A stretch of 64,000 nucleotides of DNA from Anaerolineales bacterium UBA6055 (GCA_002428985.1 DIYL01000016.1:124001-188000); one strand, 5' to 3'; numbered from the stretch's first letter, positions 45,194-55,814 are shown. Notes: a model not told the origin generated them from the letters alone. A program made the numbers and translations.

Positions 45194-47323
45194 ATGGAAA
45201 AAATTGCAGTCCTTGGTGGTGGTATGTCAGCAATGACAGCTGTGTTCGAGATTACAGAACAGCCCGATTGGCAGGACAAGTATGACATTACTGTTTATCA
45301 ATTAGGATGGCGCATCGGTGGTAAAGGGGCTAGCGGACGGAACACCAAATATCACCAACGGATTGAAGAACATGGCTTGCATCTATGGTTTGGATTTTAC
45401 GAGAACTCATTTAATTTGATGCAACGGGCATATGGTGCGATGAATCCACCTGCAAATGCTGCTTTCCAATCTTGGAAAGATGCCTTCAAACCCCTCAACC
45501 AGACAATCCTTGAAGACTACTTTGAAGGACGCTGGGAAAATTGGCTGATTGATTTGCCAACCAACGGTCTTGTCCCCGGCGAAGCTGAAAACGAACCAAA
45601 GACGCCTTATGATTATATTGCCGAGATTATGAGCATGTTACATAATTTGTTCGGATTTCATGGGGATACAATTGCTGCCTCACAGCCTAATGGATGTCTA
45701 GGGTATCTGGTAGGGGCGTTTGTTAAAGTCATGGAAAGTGCTGAAGCGACTCTATTAGAGGATATGCGTAAGCATGTCAAACAGAAGAATGCTGATACCT
45801 TTGAGAAGGATTCTGAACACCATAATAGCCTCCTCAATATGATGGATCGTTTCATCAAGTGGATTGAGAACTTGATTGGCTCCGCGATTGATCATATCCC
45901 GTTATTGCGCCGACTCCTACAAGCTGCTGATTTTGGATTCGCGGTGATTCGTGGCATGATCGCTGATGATGTCATCGTCGAGGGATTTGATGTCATTAAT
46001 CAGTATGAATTCACGGAGTGGGTCTTACGTCATGGGATGCAAGAGTCGAATCGAGGTTCGGTCGTTATGCGAGCGACCTATGACTTTGTATTCGGTTTCC
46101 GCAATGGCGATGCCTCACAACGTGATGTTGCTGCAGGGGTGATGTTACGCGGGGCGATGCGCTCGGCTTTTGATACACGCGGGTCAGTCATTTGGAAGAT
46201 GCAAGCGGGCATGGGCGATACCGTTTTTACACCGTTCTATAAAGTCCTTAAAGACCGTGGGGTAAAATTCCAATTCTTCCGCCGTGTGAAAAACCTCAAA
46301 CTGAGTGATGATAAAAAGAGCGTCCGTGCTATTGAAATGGCGCGTCAGGTGGATCTTAAAGGTGATGAATATGATCCACTGATTCCGGTAACAGGTATGG
46401 ATGGTAAAGTTCTTGACTGCTGGCCTAGTGAACCGCTGTACGACCAAATTGATGATAAACAGTCTGCGAAGTTACAAGCAGAGGATATCGACCTCGAAAA
46501 TTTCTATACTGCATGGGAAGATGTCGGTGAGGAAACATTGGTAGTCGGTGAGCAGTTTGATAAAGTTATTTTCGGAATTCCGATTGCTTCGGTAAAATAC
46601 TTGTGTCAAGAACTCATCGAAGCAGAACCCAAGTGGCAGACGATGGTAGATCATCTTGCTACTGTGCAAACACAGGCAATGCAACTCTGGTGTACGCCGA
46701 CCACGCATGACATGGGCTGGACAATCTCGGATAATCCGATTGTGAACACTTACGTCGAACCCGTCAATACATGGGCAGATATGAGCCACTTATTGCCCCG
46801 TGAAACGTGGTCACCCGACACAAACGACCGTCCACATAATGTCAGTTATTTTGGCGGTGTCATGCTTGAAAACGAAGACCTCCCGCGCGACCATACCTTC
46901 AAGCAAAAGATGGATGAAATTGCGAAGAATAACATGCTGATGTTCTTGCAAGATAATTTTGGTTTTCTTGTCCCTGATGCTGCTAGCTTAGATAACCCAA
47001 GTGGATTGGATTGGGAAACCCTGTTTACGGAGCATAATCTTGAAAATTATCTTCGCTTTGATGACCAATACTGGCGGGCAAATGTCAGCCCATCGGAACG
47101 ATATACGATGTCAGCCGCCGATACTGTGCAATACCGTATCCGTGCCGATGAGACAGGTTTTGATAATCTGGTGATTACAGGGGATTGGATTGACAATGGG
47201 TTTAATACACCGGGGTGTATTGAATCTTGTGCAATTTCTGGGTTACAAGCGTGTCGAGCAATTACAGGTGCACCGGCATACATTTATGGTGAAAGTGATT
47301 TTCCTCCTGTTCGTGAGGAATAA
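45194..47323 (+). CDS. Large FAD-dependent amine oxidase/desaturase-like protein
   Basis: 709 residues. The N-terminal dinucleotide motif is VLGGGMSAMTAVFE, followed by YQLGWRIGGKGASGRN and EEHGLHLWFGFYENSF. The C-terminal FAD signature is NLVITGDWIDNGFNTPGC. This architecture is shared by phytoene desaturase, hydroxysqualene dehydroxylase and related isoprenoid-modifying enzymes; a long insertion (about 150-300) enlarges it. GGGGGGATATT precedes the ATG. The kinase gene starts 49 bp later on the same strand. An isoprenoid substrate is only inferred. Confidence 0.82.
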   Translation: MEKIAVLGGGMSAMTAVFEITEQPDWQDKYDITVYQLGWRIGGKGASGRNTKYHQRIEEHGLHLWFGFYENSFNLMQRAYGAMNPPANAAFQSWKDAFKPLNQTILEDYFEGRWENWLIDLPTNGLVPGEAENEPKTPYDYIAEIMSMLHNLFGFHGDTIAASQPNGCLGYLVGAFVKVMESAEATLLEDMRKHVKQKNADTFEKDSEHHNSLLNMMDRFIKWIENLIGSAIDHIPLLRRLLQAADFGFAVIRGMIADDVIVEGFDVINQYEFTEWVLRHGMQESNRGSVVMRATYDFVFGFRNGDASQRDVAAGVMLRGAMRSAFDTRGSVIWKMQAGMGDTVFTPFYKVLKDRGVKFQFFRRVKNLKLSDDKKSVRAIEMARQVDLKGDEYDPLIPVTGMDGKVLDCWPSEPLYDQIDDKQSAKLQAEDIDLENFYTAWEDVGEETLVVGEQFDKVIFGIPIASVKYLCQELIEAEPKWQTMVDHLATVQTQAMQLWCTPTTHDMGWTISDNPIVNTYVEPVNTWADMSHLLPRETWSPDTNDRPHNVSYFGGVMLENEDLPRDHTFKQKMDEIAKNNMLMFLQDNFGFLVPDAASLDNPSGLDWETLFTEHNLENYLRFDDQYWRANVSPSERYTMSAADTVQYRIRADETGFDNLVITGDWIDNGFNTPGCIESCAISGLQACRAITGAPAYIYGESDFPPVREE

Positions 47324-47372
47324 TCGCATAAATTGATATAGCATTTATTGATAGATACAAAGATATAGTCAT

Positions 47373-50300
47373 ATGACGCAACTAGGTGAAACATTAAATC
47401 GACGCTACGAAATTCTCGAAGAACTCGGACGAGGAGGCATGGGGGCGGTCTACCGCTCCTATGATAAATTGACAGGAATGACAGTTGCGCTAAAGCGCGT
47501 GATTGTTGCACCAGAACAACTCGAGTTTAACTCTAAGTCGGGTAATATCGAATTTCGGATTGCGTTGGTACAAGAATTCCAAACACTGGCAACATTGCGT
47601 CATCCGAATATCATCAGTGTGTTAGATTATGGCTTTGATGAACAGGGACAGCCTTACTTCACGATGGATTATCTTCAAGAGGCTGTTCCGATTACGCAGT
47701 CTGCAGATGGTCAGCCGATTGCAACACGTATTGATTTGCTAGTCCAGATGCTACAAGCGCTTGAATATCTGCATCGTCGTGGTGTATTGCATCGTGACTT
47801 AAAACCTGACAACGTGCTGGTTCAAGATGGGCAAATCAGGGTACTGGATTTTGGTCTAGCTGTAGCACAAGACGATGCACAACAGATCAATGATGAATCC
47901 GATGTTGTCGTGGGCACATTGGCATATATTGCCCCAGAAATCTTGAAAGGAAGTGCGGCAACGATTCAATCCGATTTATATGCGGCTGGTATGATTGCAT
48001 ATGAGGTCTTTTCTGGAGATTATCCCTACAGGACGAAGACTGTCTCATTGCTACTGAGTGATATTCTGACTCACATTCCTGATATTGGCTCGTTGGATGT
48101 TGATCCATTGATTCATATTGCGTTAAATCAGATGCTGTCTAAGGATTTTGATGACCGCCCGTCGTATGCGTCGCAGGTTGTAACTTTATTGCGTGAGGCG
48201 AGTGGCGAGGCTGATAATGTTGAAGACGAAGATACCCGTGAAAGCTTTTTACAGGCGGCACGCTTCGTTGGACGTGAAGACGAAATTGACCAATTGACCC
48301 AAGCAATACAATTGACCCATAAGAATAAACAGGGTGGTGTATGGCTCATTGGTGGCGAAAGTGGGGTTGGCAAGTCGCGGTTAATTGATGAAGTACGCGC
48401 ACTTGCATTAGTCGATGGCTTGAAAGTTTTGCGCGGGCAAGCTGTCACTGATGGTGGACGGTCGTATGCCGTATGGCGTGATATTGTACGCGAGCTGACC
48501 TTATATGCTTCAGATTTGTCGGATTTATCGGCAAGTGTATTGAAGACAATTGTGCCTGATATCGGGACATTATTAAATCGTACAGTCGCTGATGCTCCAG
48601 TTGTTGAAGCACAAGCAATTCTGGAGCGGATGTTAGCAACTGTGGCTGACCTCTTCAAAACCGCGATTGTCGCACCAACATGCATTATCCTTGAGGACTT
48701 GCATTGGGCAAACGACGAAAGCCTTGTATTGTTGGAACGACTTTTCCACATGACAGACGATATTCCGATGTTGGTATTAGGTACGTTCCGCGATGATGAA
48801 GGTGCAGATATTGCTCAAAAATTTGATGATGCCAATATCCTCAAACTGGGACGGTTATCATCCGACGCTACCCTTGATCTTGCTGAGTCGATGATCGGGC
48901 AAGATATTGAGGGCAGTGTTCTGAGTAAATATCTAAAAGAAGAAACCGAAGGCAATGTCTTCTTTTTGATCGAGATTGTGCGTGAGCTAGCACGAGAGGC
49001 AGGTACACTCCAAGATATTCTATATGCAACCCTGCCGACTAACTTGATTTCACAAGGGATTCAAAGTCTGGTTCAAACGCGCCTTAAACGGATTCCCGAA
49101 GCCTATCTGGGGCTGTTAGAAATGGCGGCAATCATTGGGCGCGAAATTCAATTGGATGTACTGAAACAAACGTCAATGCATGCCGATTTGGATAACTGGT
49201 TACTGGTCTGTTCGAATGCGGGTGTATTGGATGTATTAGATGATAGATGGCGTTTCCGACATGATAAATTCCGTGAATCGATTATCTCAGATATTGAAAC
49301 AAGTCGCAGGCCATCGCTTCACCTACAGGTGGCAACCGCAATTGAAACAACCGGATCAGATAATGTTCAGCAATTGGCATTCCACTGGCAAGAGGCGGGG
49401 GATGTTCAAAAAGAAGGTGATTATAAATCGTTGGCAGGCTCGCAAGCATTAGCCGACGGGGCATATCAAGCTGCAATTGATTATCTCACACGTGCGCTTG
49501 AGATTGCGAATAACAGCAATCAGAGTAACCAAATATTAGCTGAGATCAACTTTCAATTAGGCGAAGCGTATAATGCTGTCGGACAACCGGATAAAGTTGT
49601 CGAACACCTCCATATGATGTTTGACTATGTTGGGCATCCTATTCCACAATCTGATGGACGATTATTTGCTAGTGGAATGTGGCAAGTCACACGGCGTTGG
49701 ATTGGGGGCGTACCATCAACAGGTAATGAACCACCATCACAGCCTAACATTCCTGCGGCTTATCATTTGCTAGCAAATGTGCATTTGACCAATGGTGATC
49801 AAGCTAATGCGATGTATAGCTTAATGCAATGTGTGAAGGTTAGCGCACAGGAACAACCTACACCAGAATTTATTTGGGCATTGGGTGGATATGGTAGCAT
49901 GATGGGCATCGCATTTGGACGCGACAAATTGGCACGACAATATCTGGAAAAAGCAAGCACGGTTGCTGAATCAATCAAGGATCCAGAGGCGATTGGCAAT
50001 GCTCATTTTGCCGTTTCTTTTTATAGCACTTCACGCGGACAATGGGATATAAGTGAGCCAAATTTAAAGCAATCACTAGATGCGTTCACAGAGGTCGGTA
50101 ATTATCGTCAGATCGATCAATGTCGTTTGCAATTTGCTGTCATATACATGCAACAGGGGATGTTCAATGAAGCATCCGCTATGTGGAAGGATCTCCAGCG
50201 ATCTACTGAAGCGCGTCGGGATAACCAATTGACGCAATGGTCAATTATTGGGCAAGCGTATTTGCGTTATTTTCATCAAGATATTGATGATGCACAGCGC

Positions 50301-50855
50301 TATCTTGATAGTATTGCAGCCTATGAAGCGAATCAAATGGATAGTCTTAGCTTGTTTTTACAAGCTCAGTTACGCGGAACAATCGCCTTGACGATGCAGA
50401 ATTATACAGTGGCACAAGAAATGTTGTTGGATGCCCTGAGCCAAGCCCAAGAGATAACAACATTCGGTTTAAACTCTAACCTGTGGCTGGTTGTTGATGG
50501 GCTTGTTCAGTTAGCGTTTTTAGCGGATGATGAAGCTAAACCCGCATTGATTGAACATGTCGAGGTAGCACTTAAACAGCATAAAGCGCATGCTCAACAA
50601 TATCCGGTTGTTTCCCCTAAACAACATCTATATCAAGGTTTATATGAATTACTTAGGGAGAGCCCCGACCGCGCGATTGCGAGTTGGGATAAAGCACTCG
50701 CCGGACTCGAAACTGTCAGTATCCCTCATGCTGAGGCGTATATTCATCACACCATCGGAAAATATCACCCTGATGCGACCAAAGTGGCACATCATCAGCA
50801 AATCGCAAAAGCAATATATGCTGATTTAGGATTACCAATACCGCAAACAAAATAG
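47373..50855 (+). CDS. Ser/Thr kinase with AAA ATPase and TPR domains
   Basis: 1160 residues. The N-terminal protein kinase (about 10-280) has GRGGMGAVYR, ALKRV, HRDLKPDNVL (about 140), LDFGLA and TLAYIAPE, all catalytic residues intact. An AAA_16 ATPase (about 295-560) starts FVGREDEIDQL with P-loop GGESGVGKSR (about 330) and Walker B IILEDLHWA. The C-terminal 500 residues are TPR-like helical repeats. There is no transmembrane anchor. This STAND-like layout fits signal integration, with an unknown ligand read by the TPRs. It follows the FAD oxidoreductase closely and may be cotranscribed. Confidence 0.93.
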   Translation: MTQLGETLNRRYEILEELGRGGMGAVYRSYDKLTGMTVALKRVIVAPEQLEFNSKSGNIEFRIALVQEFQTLATLRHPNIISVLDYGFDEQGQPYFTMDYLQEAVPITQSADGQPIATRIDLLVQMLQALEYLHRRGVLHRDLKPDNVLVQDGQIRVLDFGLAVAQDDAQQINDESDVVVGTLAYIAPEILKGSAATIQSDLYAAGMIAYEVFSGDYPYRTKTVSLLLSDILTHIPDIGSLDVDPLIHIALNQMLSKDFDDRPSYASQVVTLLREASGEADNVEDEDTRESFLQAARFVGREDEIDQLTQAIQLTHKNKQGGVWLIGGESGVGKSRLIDEVRALALVDGLKVLRGQAVTDGGRSYAVWRDIVRELTLYASDLSDLSASVLKTIVPDIGTLLNRTVADAPVVEAQAILERMLATVADLFKTAIVAPTCIILEDLHWANDESLVLLERLFHMTDDIPMLVLGTFRDDEGADIAQKFDDANILKLGRLSSDATLDLAESMIGQDIEGSVLSKYLKEETEGNVFFLIEIVRELAREAGTLQDILYATLPTNLISQGIQSLVQTRLKRIPEAYLGLLEMAAIIGREIQLDVLKQTSMHADLDNWLLVCSNAGVLDVLDDRWRFRHDKFRESIISDIETSRRPSLHLQVATAIETTGSDNVQQLAFHWQEAGDVQKEGDYKSLAGSQALADGAYQAAIDYLTRALEIANNSNQSNQILAEINFQLGEAYNAVGQPDKVVEHLHMMFDYVGHPIPQSDGRLFASGMWQVTRRWIGGVPSTGNEPPSQPNIPAAYHLLANVHLTNGDQANAMYSLMQCVKVSAQEQPTPEFIWALGGYGSMMGIAFGRDKLARQYLEKASTVAESIKDPEAIGNAHFAVSFYSTSRGQWDISEPNLKQSLDAFTEVGNYRQIDQCRLQFAVIYMQQGMFNEASAMWKDLQRSTEARRDNQLTQWSIIGQAYLRYFHQDIDDAQRYLDSIAAYEANQMDSLSLFLQAQLRGTIALTMQNYTVAQEMLLDALSQAQEITTFGLNSNLWLVVDGLVQLAFLADDEAKPALIEHVEVALKQHKAHAQQYPVVSPKQHLYQGLYELLRESPDRAIASWDKALAGLETVSIPHAEAYIHHTIGKYHPDATKVAHHQQIAKAIYADLGLPIPQTK

Positions 50856-50877
50856 GAGCATACCGAGATGCTCCTAT
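50852..50877. terminator. Bidirectional terminator between kinase and pgi
   Basis: ATAGGAGCAT (50852-50861) pairs perfectly with ATGCTCCTAT (50868-50877) around a 6-nt loop. The stem includes the kinase stop codon and lies between convergent genes. Confidence 0.75.
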
Positions 50878-50905
50878 GCGTGTTTATTGTATTGATCGTT
50901 TACCG

Positions 50906-52555
50906 CTAGTCAAACGCGCTAGTGAATGCTTCCAAACCTGCATTGACATCACTGCTAAAGTGGAAACGAATCACACGACGATCAACATCTAAAAGGGCTT
51001 GCTTATCGCCGAGAGCCTGTGCAAGTTTCAGTACACCAAATGTCATTGCTGATGCATCTTCGCCCGCATTATCTGGAATATCGACGTCGTTTACTGCATC
51101 AGATGTGAACTGAATGAACAACCCACTACCATTATCACCTTTATGCAGTTGTCCTGTGGAATGCAAGAAGCGCGGCCCATAGGCTGAGGTTGTTGCGACT
51201 TGTTTGCCATCGCGGATACTTATACGGATGCTATCAAGTAGCTCCCAAGTTTTGTCATCGGGTGTGACGTAAGCTTGCAATGCTACATAATCGCCTGCGG
51301 TCGCCTTTGCAAGGAAATTACTCAGTGCCTCAACAGCGCTGTTTCCTTTGACACCCTCTCCGTAGACAACAATACTGCCATCTGTGATTGTTGCATCTTG
51401 TGCGGGCAGTTCGCCTTTTTCGGTGTAAGCGGCAATCATCTCACGTGCGATGATTTTGGCACTTTCCACATTCGGTTGATTAAACGGATGAATACCAATC
51501 ACATGCCCACTGATTGCTGTGGCCATCTCCCAACGCCAGAATTGTGCACCCATCTCGTACATATCATTCATTATGATATATACAACGGGATGTCCTGCTG
51601 ATTCCAATGCGGATAAATCAATCGCGTCATCGCCATGTTGAATCGCGACAAACAGACGATCATCTCCATACACAGATACATCACCGAGGGCTTCTCCAAC
51701 TACAGGGACGATCCCTTTATTGTCTTTGCCGGTACTCTCTGCGATCAGTTGTTCAACCCAATCACCAAATGGGGCGACAGCATCTGAGGTGATAAATGTA
51801 ATTTTATCACGTCCTGCTTTGGCGAGTTCCCCCATAATCGCACCGAGTTGTAAACCATGCTCCGTTTGTGCTTCACTGATTGCCGTGCCGAGTAGACGGC
51901 CGACATCAATTCCCAGTAATGATGCAGGTACAAGCCCAAAAAATGACAAGGCTGAGTAACGCCCACCAATATTGGGGTCGTTGACGAAGACTTTGCGGAA
52001 CTTGAACTCATCGCCGATACCGAGTAGCTTGCTACCAGGATCCGTGATGCCCACAAAGTGTGCCCCGGCTGCGTCTTCACCAAGCGCTTCGGTAGTACGA
52101 TTGTAGAAGTATTTGAATGCTGAGAGTGTCTCGGCTGTGCCACCCGATTTTGTCGCGACGATGAAGAGTGTTTTGCTATAGTCGAGCTTAGCTTCGATAT
52201 TACGGACTGCGTCGGCATCGGTTGTATCGAGGATGTCGAGCGCAAGATACCCATCAGCTTGCCCAAATGTCAGACTGAAGACTTCTGGTGCAAGGCTGGA
52301 ACCACCCATACCCATCAACAGGACATAATCGTAACCATCTTCACGAACGGCATTTGTAAAGGTTGATAGATTATCAACTTCATCCGCCATGCGATCGGCA
52401 ATATCTAACCAGCCGAGCCGATTGGTTATTTCTTCTTCACTTTCGCTCCAAACTGTATGGTCGAGGTCACTAATGCGACTCCATATATTAGCGTCTTGCA
52501 TTGCCCCAACAGCTTGGTCGATTGTCGCTTGAAAATTCCCTAACTTAGCTTGCAT
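50906..52555 (-). CDS. pgi: Glucose-6-phosphate isomerase
   Basis: About 549 residues from ATG 52555. It overlaps the transaldolase stop by 11 bp and has AAGGGAG upstream, which favours it over 52570. Two SIS-type sugar-phosphate domains carry VATKSGGTAETLSAFKYF and GRYSALSFFGLVPA. It interconverts glucose-6-P and fructose-6-P. Its length and order after transaldolase match the C-terminal half of fused transaldolase/glucose-6-phosphate isomerase proteins; here the halves are separate but translationally coupled. Confidence 0.9.
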   Translation of the reverse strand: MQAKLGNFQATIDQAVGAMQDANIWSRISDLDHTVWSESEEEITNRLGWLDIADRMADEVDNLSTFTNAVREDGYDYVLLMGMGGSSLAPEVFSLTFGQADGYLALDILDTTDADAVRNIEAKLDYSKTLFIVATKSGGTAETLSAFKYFYNRTTEALGEDAAGAHFVGITDPGSKLLGIGDEFKFRKVFVNDPNIGGRYSALSFFGLVPASLLGIDVGRLLGTAISEAQTEHGLQLGAIMGELAKAGRDKITFITSDAVAPFGDWVEQLIAESTGKDNKGIVPVVGEALGDVSVYGDDRLFVAIQHGDDAIDLSALESAGHPVVYIIMNDMYEMGAQFWRWEMATAISGHVIGIHPFNQPNVESAKIIAREMIAAYTEKGELPAQDATITDGSIVVYGEGVKGNSAVEALSNFLAKATAGDYVALQAYVTPDDKTWELLDSIRISIRDGKQVATTSAYGPRFLHSTGQLHKGDNGSGLFIQFTSDAVNDVDIPDNAGEDASAMTFGVLKLAQALGDKQALLDVDRRVIRFHFSSDVNAGLEAFTSAFD

Positions 52556-53657
52556 TTTCGCTCCCTTCAAGGAGGCGTTCGCGTTTGTCTTTAATACTAT
52601 TCATGAGGCTTTCAAATGCGACGGCAAATTTATCGACACCTTCATCTTGCAAATCTGCTGTGATTTTGTCGAGATCAATGCCGAGGTCTTTTAATTTTGC
52701 AACTTGTGCGTGAGCATCTTCAAGAGCATTTCCTACTGTAGCACTATCAGTTGTCGCCTCTTTCATGAGTGCGTCTAGTGTCGCTGGTGGAACAGTGTTA
52801 ACGGTGTGTGCACCGATGAGTGCATCGACATAGAGGGTGTCAGGGTAGATTGGGTTTTTTACACCAGTACTTGCCCAAAGCGGACGTTGAACTGTGGCGC
52901 CTTTTTCTGCAAGTGCATCCCATGTGTCGCCACTAAATGTTTCTTCGAATCGTTCATATGCCAAACGTGCATTCGCAATACCGATTTTGCCTTGTAGTTC
53001 GGTGTTGCCGACTGCTTCTAGCGCCGCATCGACTTTTCCATCCACACGGCTGACGAAGAAGGATGCGACTGATGCGACTTTGCCCGGGTCACCACCATTT
53101 GCAACGAGGGCTTGTAACCCTTCGATGTATGCACCAGCAACTGCATCATAATCTGCTAGTGAGAACATCAGCGTGACATTGATATTGATGCCTTCGCTAA
53201 TGGCTTGTTTGATCGCAGGGATACCTTCTGGTGTTGCTGGAATTTTGATCATCACATTGGGGCGACCAACAGCTGCGAAGTATCGCCGTGCATCTGCAAT
53301 TGTGCCTTCAGTATCACGTGCAAGTGTTGGACTAACTTCTAGACTGATGTATCCATCCCCACCATTGCTTTCGTCGTAGAGTGGGCGTAAGACATCAGCA
53401 GCGGCTTGAATATCTTGGATAACAAGCGCGTCATAAATTTCGTCGATGGTTTTTTCTTGCGAGACGAGTTCTTGTAATTGCACATCATAATCATCACTTT
53501 GACCGATGGCTTTTTCAAAAATCGCTGGATTTGATGTGACACCACGTATGCCTTGCTCAATCATCGATGCGAGGTCACCACTTTCAATAAACGAGCGACG
53601 AATATTATCGTACCAGATGGATTGTCCATGTTTGAATAATTCGTGTGCTTTTGTCAT
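52545..53657 (-). CDS. tal: Transaldolase
   Basis: 370 residues, the longer class found joined to Pgi in some bacteria. Motifs: IRGVTSNPAIFEKAI near the N-terminus, the Schiff-base Lys in NVMIKIPATPEG (about 140), and NVTLMFSLADYDAV. It transfers a dihydroxyacetone unit between sugar phosphates in the non-oxidative pentose phosphate pathway. It is first in the tal-pgi pair; its last codons encode the start of pgi in another frame. AGGAGAT precedes the ATG. Confidence 0.95.
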   Translation of the reverse strand: MTKAHELFKHGQSIWYDNIRRSFIESGDLASMIEQGIRGVTSNPAIFEKAIGQSDDYDVQLQELVSQEKTIDEIYDALVIQDIQAAADVLRPLYDESNGGDGYISLEVSPTLARDTEGTIADARRYFAAVGRPNVMIKIPATPEGIPAIKQAISEGININVTLMFSLADYDAVAGAYIEGLQALVANGGDPGKVASVASFFVSRVDGKVDAALEAVGNTELQGKIGIANARLAYERFEETFSGDTWDALAEKGATVQRPLWASTGVKNPIYPDTLYVDALIGAHTVNTVPPATLDALMKEATTDSATVGNALEDAHAQVAKLKDLGIDLDKITADLQDEGVDKFAVAFESLMNSIKDKRERLLEGSENAS

Positions 53658-53855
53658 GTTATCTCCTTTAGATTGATTTTTTAAACTTCAAAGTCACTTA
53701 TTTTATTGTTCGATATTCAGAGGTTGATACTATATCATCAACTTTTTGTCTTATTAGGCTGTTTGATCTATATATGCCAACACATTACCAGAAATATAAC
53801 ATAATGTCGGAAGCCTTACACTACTTTGTCGTGTTAAGGTCGTTTAACCTTACAT

Positions 53856-54593
53856 CTAACCAAACAAGTCTAATGCTTTATTGACAGTAGGCAGAACCTT
53901 ATCTGGCTCATCCACAATCCATTGTTCGTCGAGTTGATCGATTTGGCGCAAGCCATCACGGGTAAATGGTGTGCTGACAGCAATAACATGAAGTCCGGCA
54001 TTCAGCCCAGCTTTGACACCCGATGGAGAGTCTTCTAACACAATCGTGTTTTCTGGTTTAGAACCGAGTTTATTGAGCACAAGATTATAAATTTCGGGGT
54101 CAGGTTTGCCGTTTTCAACATCATCACGGGTTGCAACTACATCAAACTTATCCGTAAATTCCAGAATATCAAGGACTCGGTCAACTTGCTCACGATGCGA
54201 CATGGTGGCTAGGGCGACTTTACAGCCATGATCCCGTACTTGCTCCAAGACTTTCACATTGTGCGCCCATTGATTGTCTCGAATCATCGCAGGATCATCC
54301 ATCATCTCGTTGTAATAATTCAATCGGACTTGTATAAATGCTTCCCAAACACTATCTACACCAAAATCTGCCATACGTTTTCCGGCTTTTGCGGCTAAGT
54401 CAAACCGCTCAACCAGTTGTTCTGCGACTTCTTTACGGGATAATCCGACTACATCTTTAAACGCATCAATGACCTTATCTTCTGTGATTGTATATGGACA
54501 GAGTTCGACGGCTGCTTTGGCATAACTTAAGGCTTTGAGACGTTCAGTCTGAACAAGCGTACCGTCTAAATCGAATATCATTGTGTCTATCAT
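53856..54593 (-). CDS. HAD family phosphatase / phosphoglucomutase-like
   Basis: A 245-residue haloacid dehalogenase-fold enzyme. The nucleophile motif is FDLDGTLVQTE (Asp 8 and 10), a helical cap follows, then motif II ALATMSHREQ, the Lys in GKPDPEIY, and VLEDSPSGVKAGLNAG. The cap-1 architecture and order match beta-phosphoglucomutase/phosphoglycolate-type members; the substrate is undecided. It stands alone on the minus strand. Confidence 0.88.
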   Translation of the reverse strand: MIDTMIFDLDGTLVQTERLKALSYAKAAVELCPYTITEDKVIDAFKDVVGLSRKEVAEQLVERFDLAAKAGKRMADFGVDSVWEAFIQVRLNYYNEMMDDPAMIRDNQWAHNVKVLEQVRDHGCKVALATMSHREQVDRVLDILEFTDKFDVVATRDDVENGKPDPEIYNLVLNKLGSKPENTIVLEDSPSGVKAGLNAGLHVIAVSTPFTRDGLRQIDQLDEQWIVDEPDKVLPTVNKALDLFG

Positions 54594-54744
54594 GGTGTAC
54601 TCCCAAGTTGAAATATCGGTGTACTATTTTAGACAGACATATATCACCACGACCTTACGCTTTCTTATCATACTCAGATTGTTGATGGCGTGTTCTGACA
54701 AGTATAATTAAGTTAATGACAGGCTATGCAAAAGGGGATGAAAT

Positions 54745-55731
54745 ATGTTGAAACTTGTACGGAACATTTCACTGGCTCTTGGTGGGGTTATTGGCGGATG
54801 GGTATTGTATAGTCGGACTCAAATCGACCATAATTTGCCCTTACCAAAAGCGATTGATGCTCAGCGCAAAACCTATACCGGACGACTAACATCTCGACAA
54901 ATCAGCTACTATGCCGATACTGAACCTGCCGGAGTACCATTAGTCATCGTTCACAGCATCAATGCGGCATCCTCTGCTTACGAGATGAAACCTATCTTTG
55001 ACCATTACCGTGGGCAAAGACCGATTTATGCACTTGAATTACCAGGATTTGGTTTTTCGGAGCGTAGTGACAAAGTCTACTCCTGGCGACTGTATACCGA
55101 CAGTATTCTCGAATTTTTGACGGATGTTGTTGGCGCACCTGCTGATGTAATTGCATTGTCATTAGGATCCGAATTTGTAGCTCGTGCTGCCTATGAAGAC
55201 GCTGATCTGTTTCGCTCTGTCACAATGATTTCACCTAGTGGATTTACCCAACGCGAGAATAAAGTTGCATCGCAACGGGCGAGTGATGAGGGCAACAGTA
55301 ATAGTGTTTATAATGTTTTAGCGAATCCGTTATGGAGTCAAGCCTTTTACGATTTATTAGCGACGCGTGTCAGTATCAAGTATTTCCTTCAACAGAGTTT
55401 TGAAGGTGAACCTGATAAGGGGCTTATGGATTATGACTTTCTGACAGCACATCAACCGGGTGCCCGTTATGCGCCACTATATTTTGTGAGTGGACAGCTA
55501 TTTTCACCCGATATCCAACACGGGATATATGAAAAACTTACAACCCCTGTACTGGTCATTTATGACCGCGACAACTTTGTTAATTTCGATACACTACCGG
55601 ATGTCGTTCAGCAGTATGATAATTGGCATTCTGAACGTATCACCACGACCAAAGGTCTAGCCCACTTCGAAAAGTTGCCAGAAGTCGGGACTGCACTTGA
55701 TGTTTTCTGGGAAAAGGTTGCTTTAGAATAA
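54745..55731 (+). CDS. Alpha/beta hydrolase with N-terminal hydrophobic segment
   Basis: 328 residues. A hydrophobic N-terminus (ISLALGGVIGGWVLYS) may anchor it to the membrane. The fold is shown by VIVHSINAASSAYEMKP, LPGFGFSERSD, the nucleophile elbow ALSLGSEF (Ser about 139) and a C-terminal His in GLAHFEKLPE. The Gly before the nucleophile is Ala. It precedes the diol dehydratase by 84 bp on the same strand; a functional link is not evident. Confidence 0.85.
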   Translation: MLKLVRNISLALGGVIGGWVLYSRTQIDHNLPLPKAIDAQRKTYTGRLTSRQISYYADTEPAGVPLVIVHSINAASSAYEMKPIFDHYRGQRPIYALELPGFGFSERSDKVYSWRLYTDSILEFLTDVVGAPADVIALSLGSEFVARAAYEDADLFRSVTMISPSGFTQRENKVASQRASDEGNSNSVYNVLANPLWSQAFYDLLATRVSIKYFLQQSFEGEPDKGLMDYDFLTAHQPGARYAPLYFVSGQLFSPDIQHGIYEKLTTPVLVIYDRDNFVNFDTLPDVVQQYDNWHSERITTTKGLAHFEKLPEVGTALDVFWEKVALE

Positions 55732-55814
55732 TGCTGTAGATACATTTTTGACACCTACGCTAATATTCGTCATACTTGGCACACGAATGTATGCTGAGTA
55801 GAAATGAATATTGT

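Noticed and set aside
48128..48751. A 207-codon open frame antisense to the Ser/Thr kinase gene
   Set aside because: It lies wholly inside a well-supported coding region, has no ribosome binding site, and its Ser/Arg-rich composition is typical of an antisense shadow.
51745..52266. A 173-codon open frame on the same strand inside pgi
   Set aside because: It is an out-of-frame shadow of the isomerase gene with no protein-like motifs.
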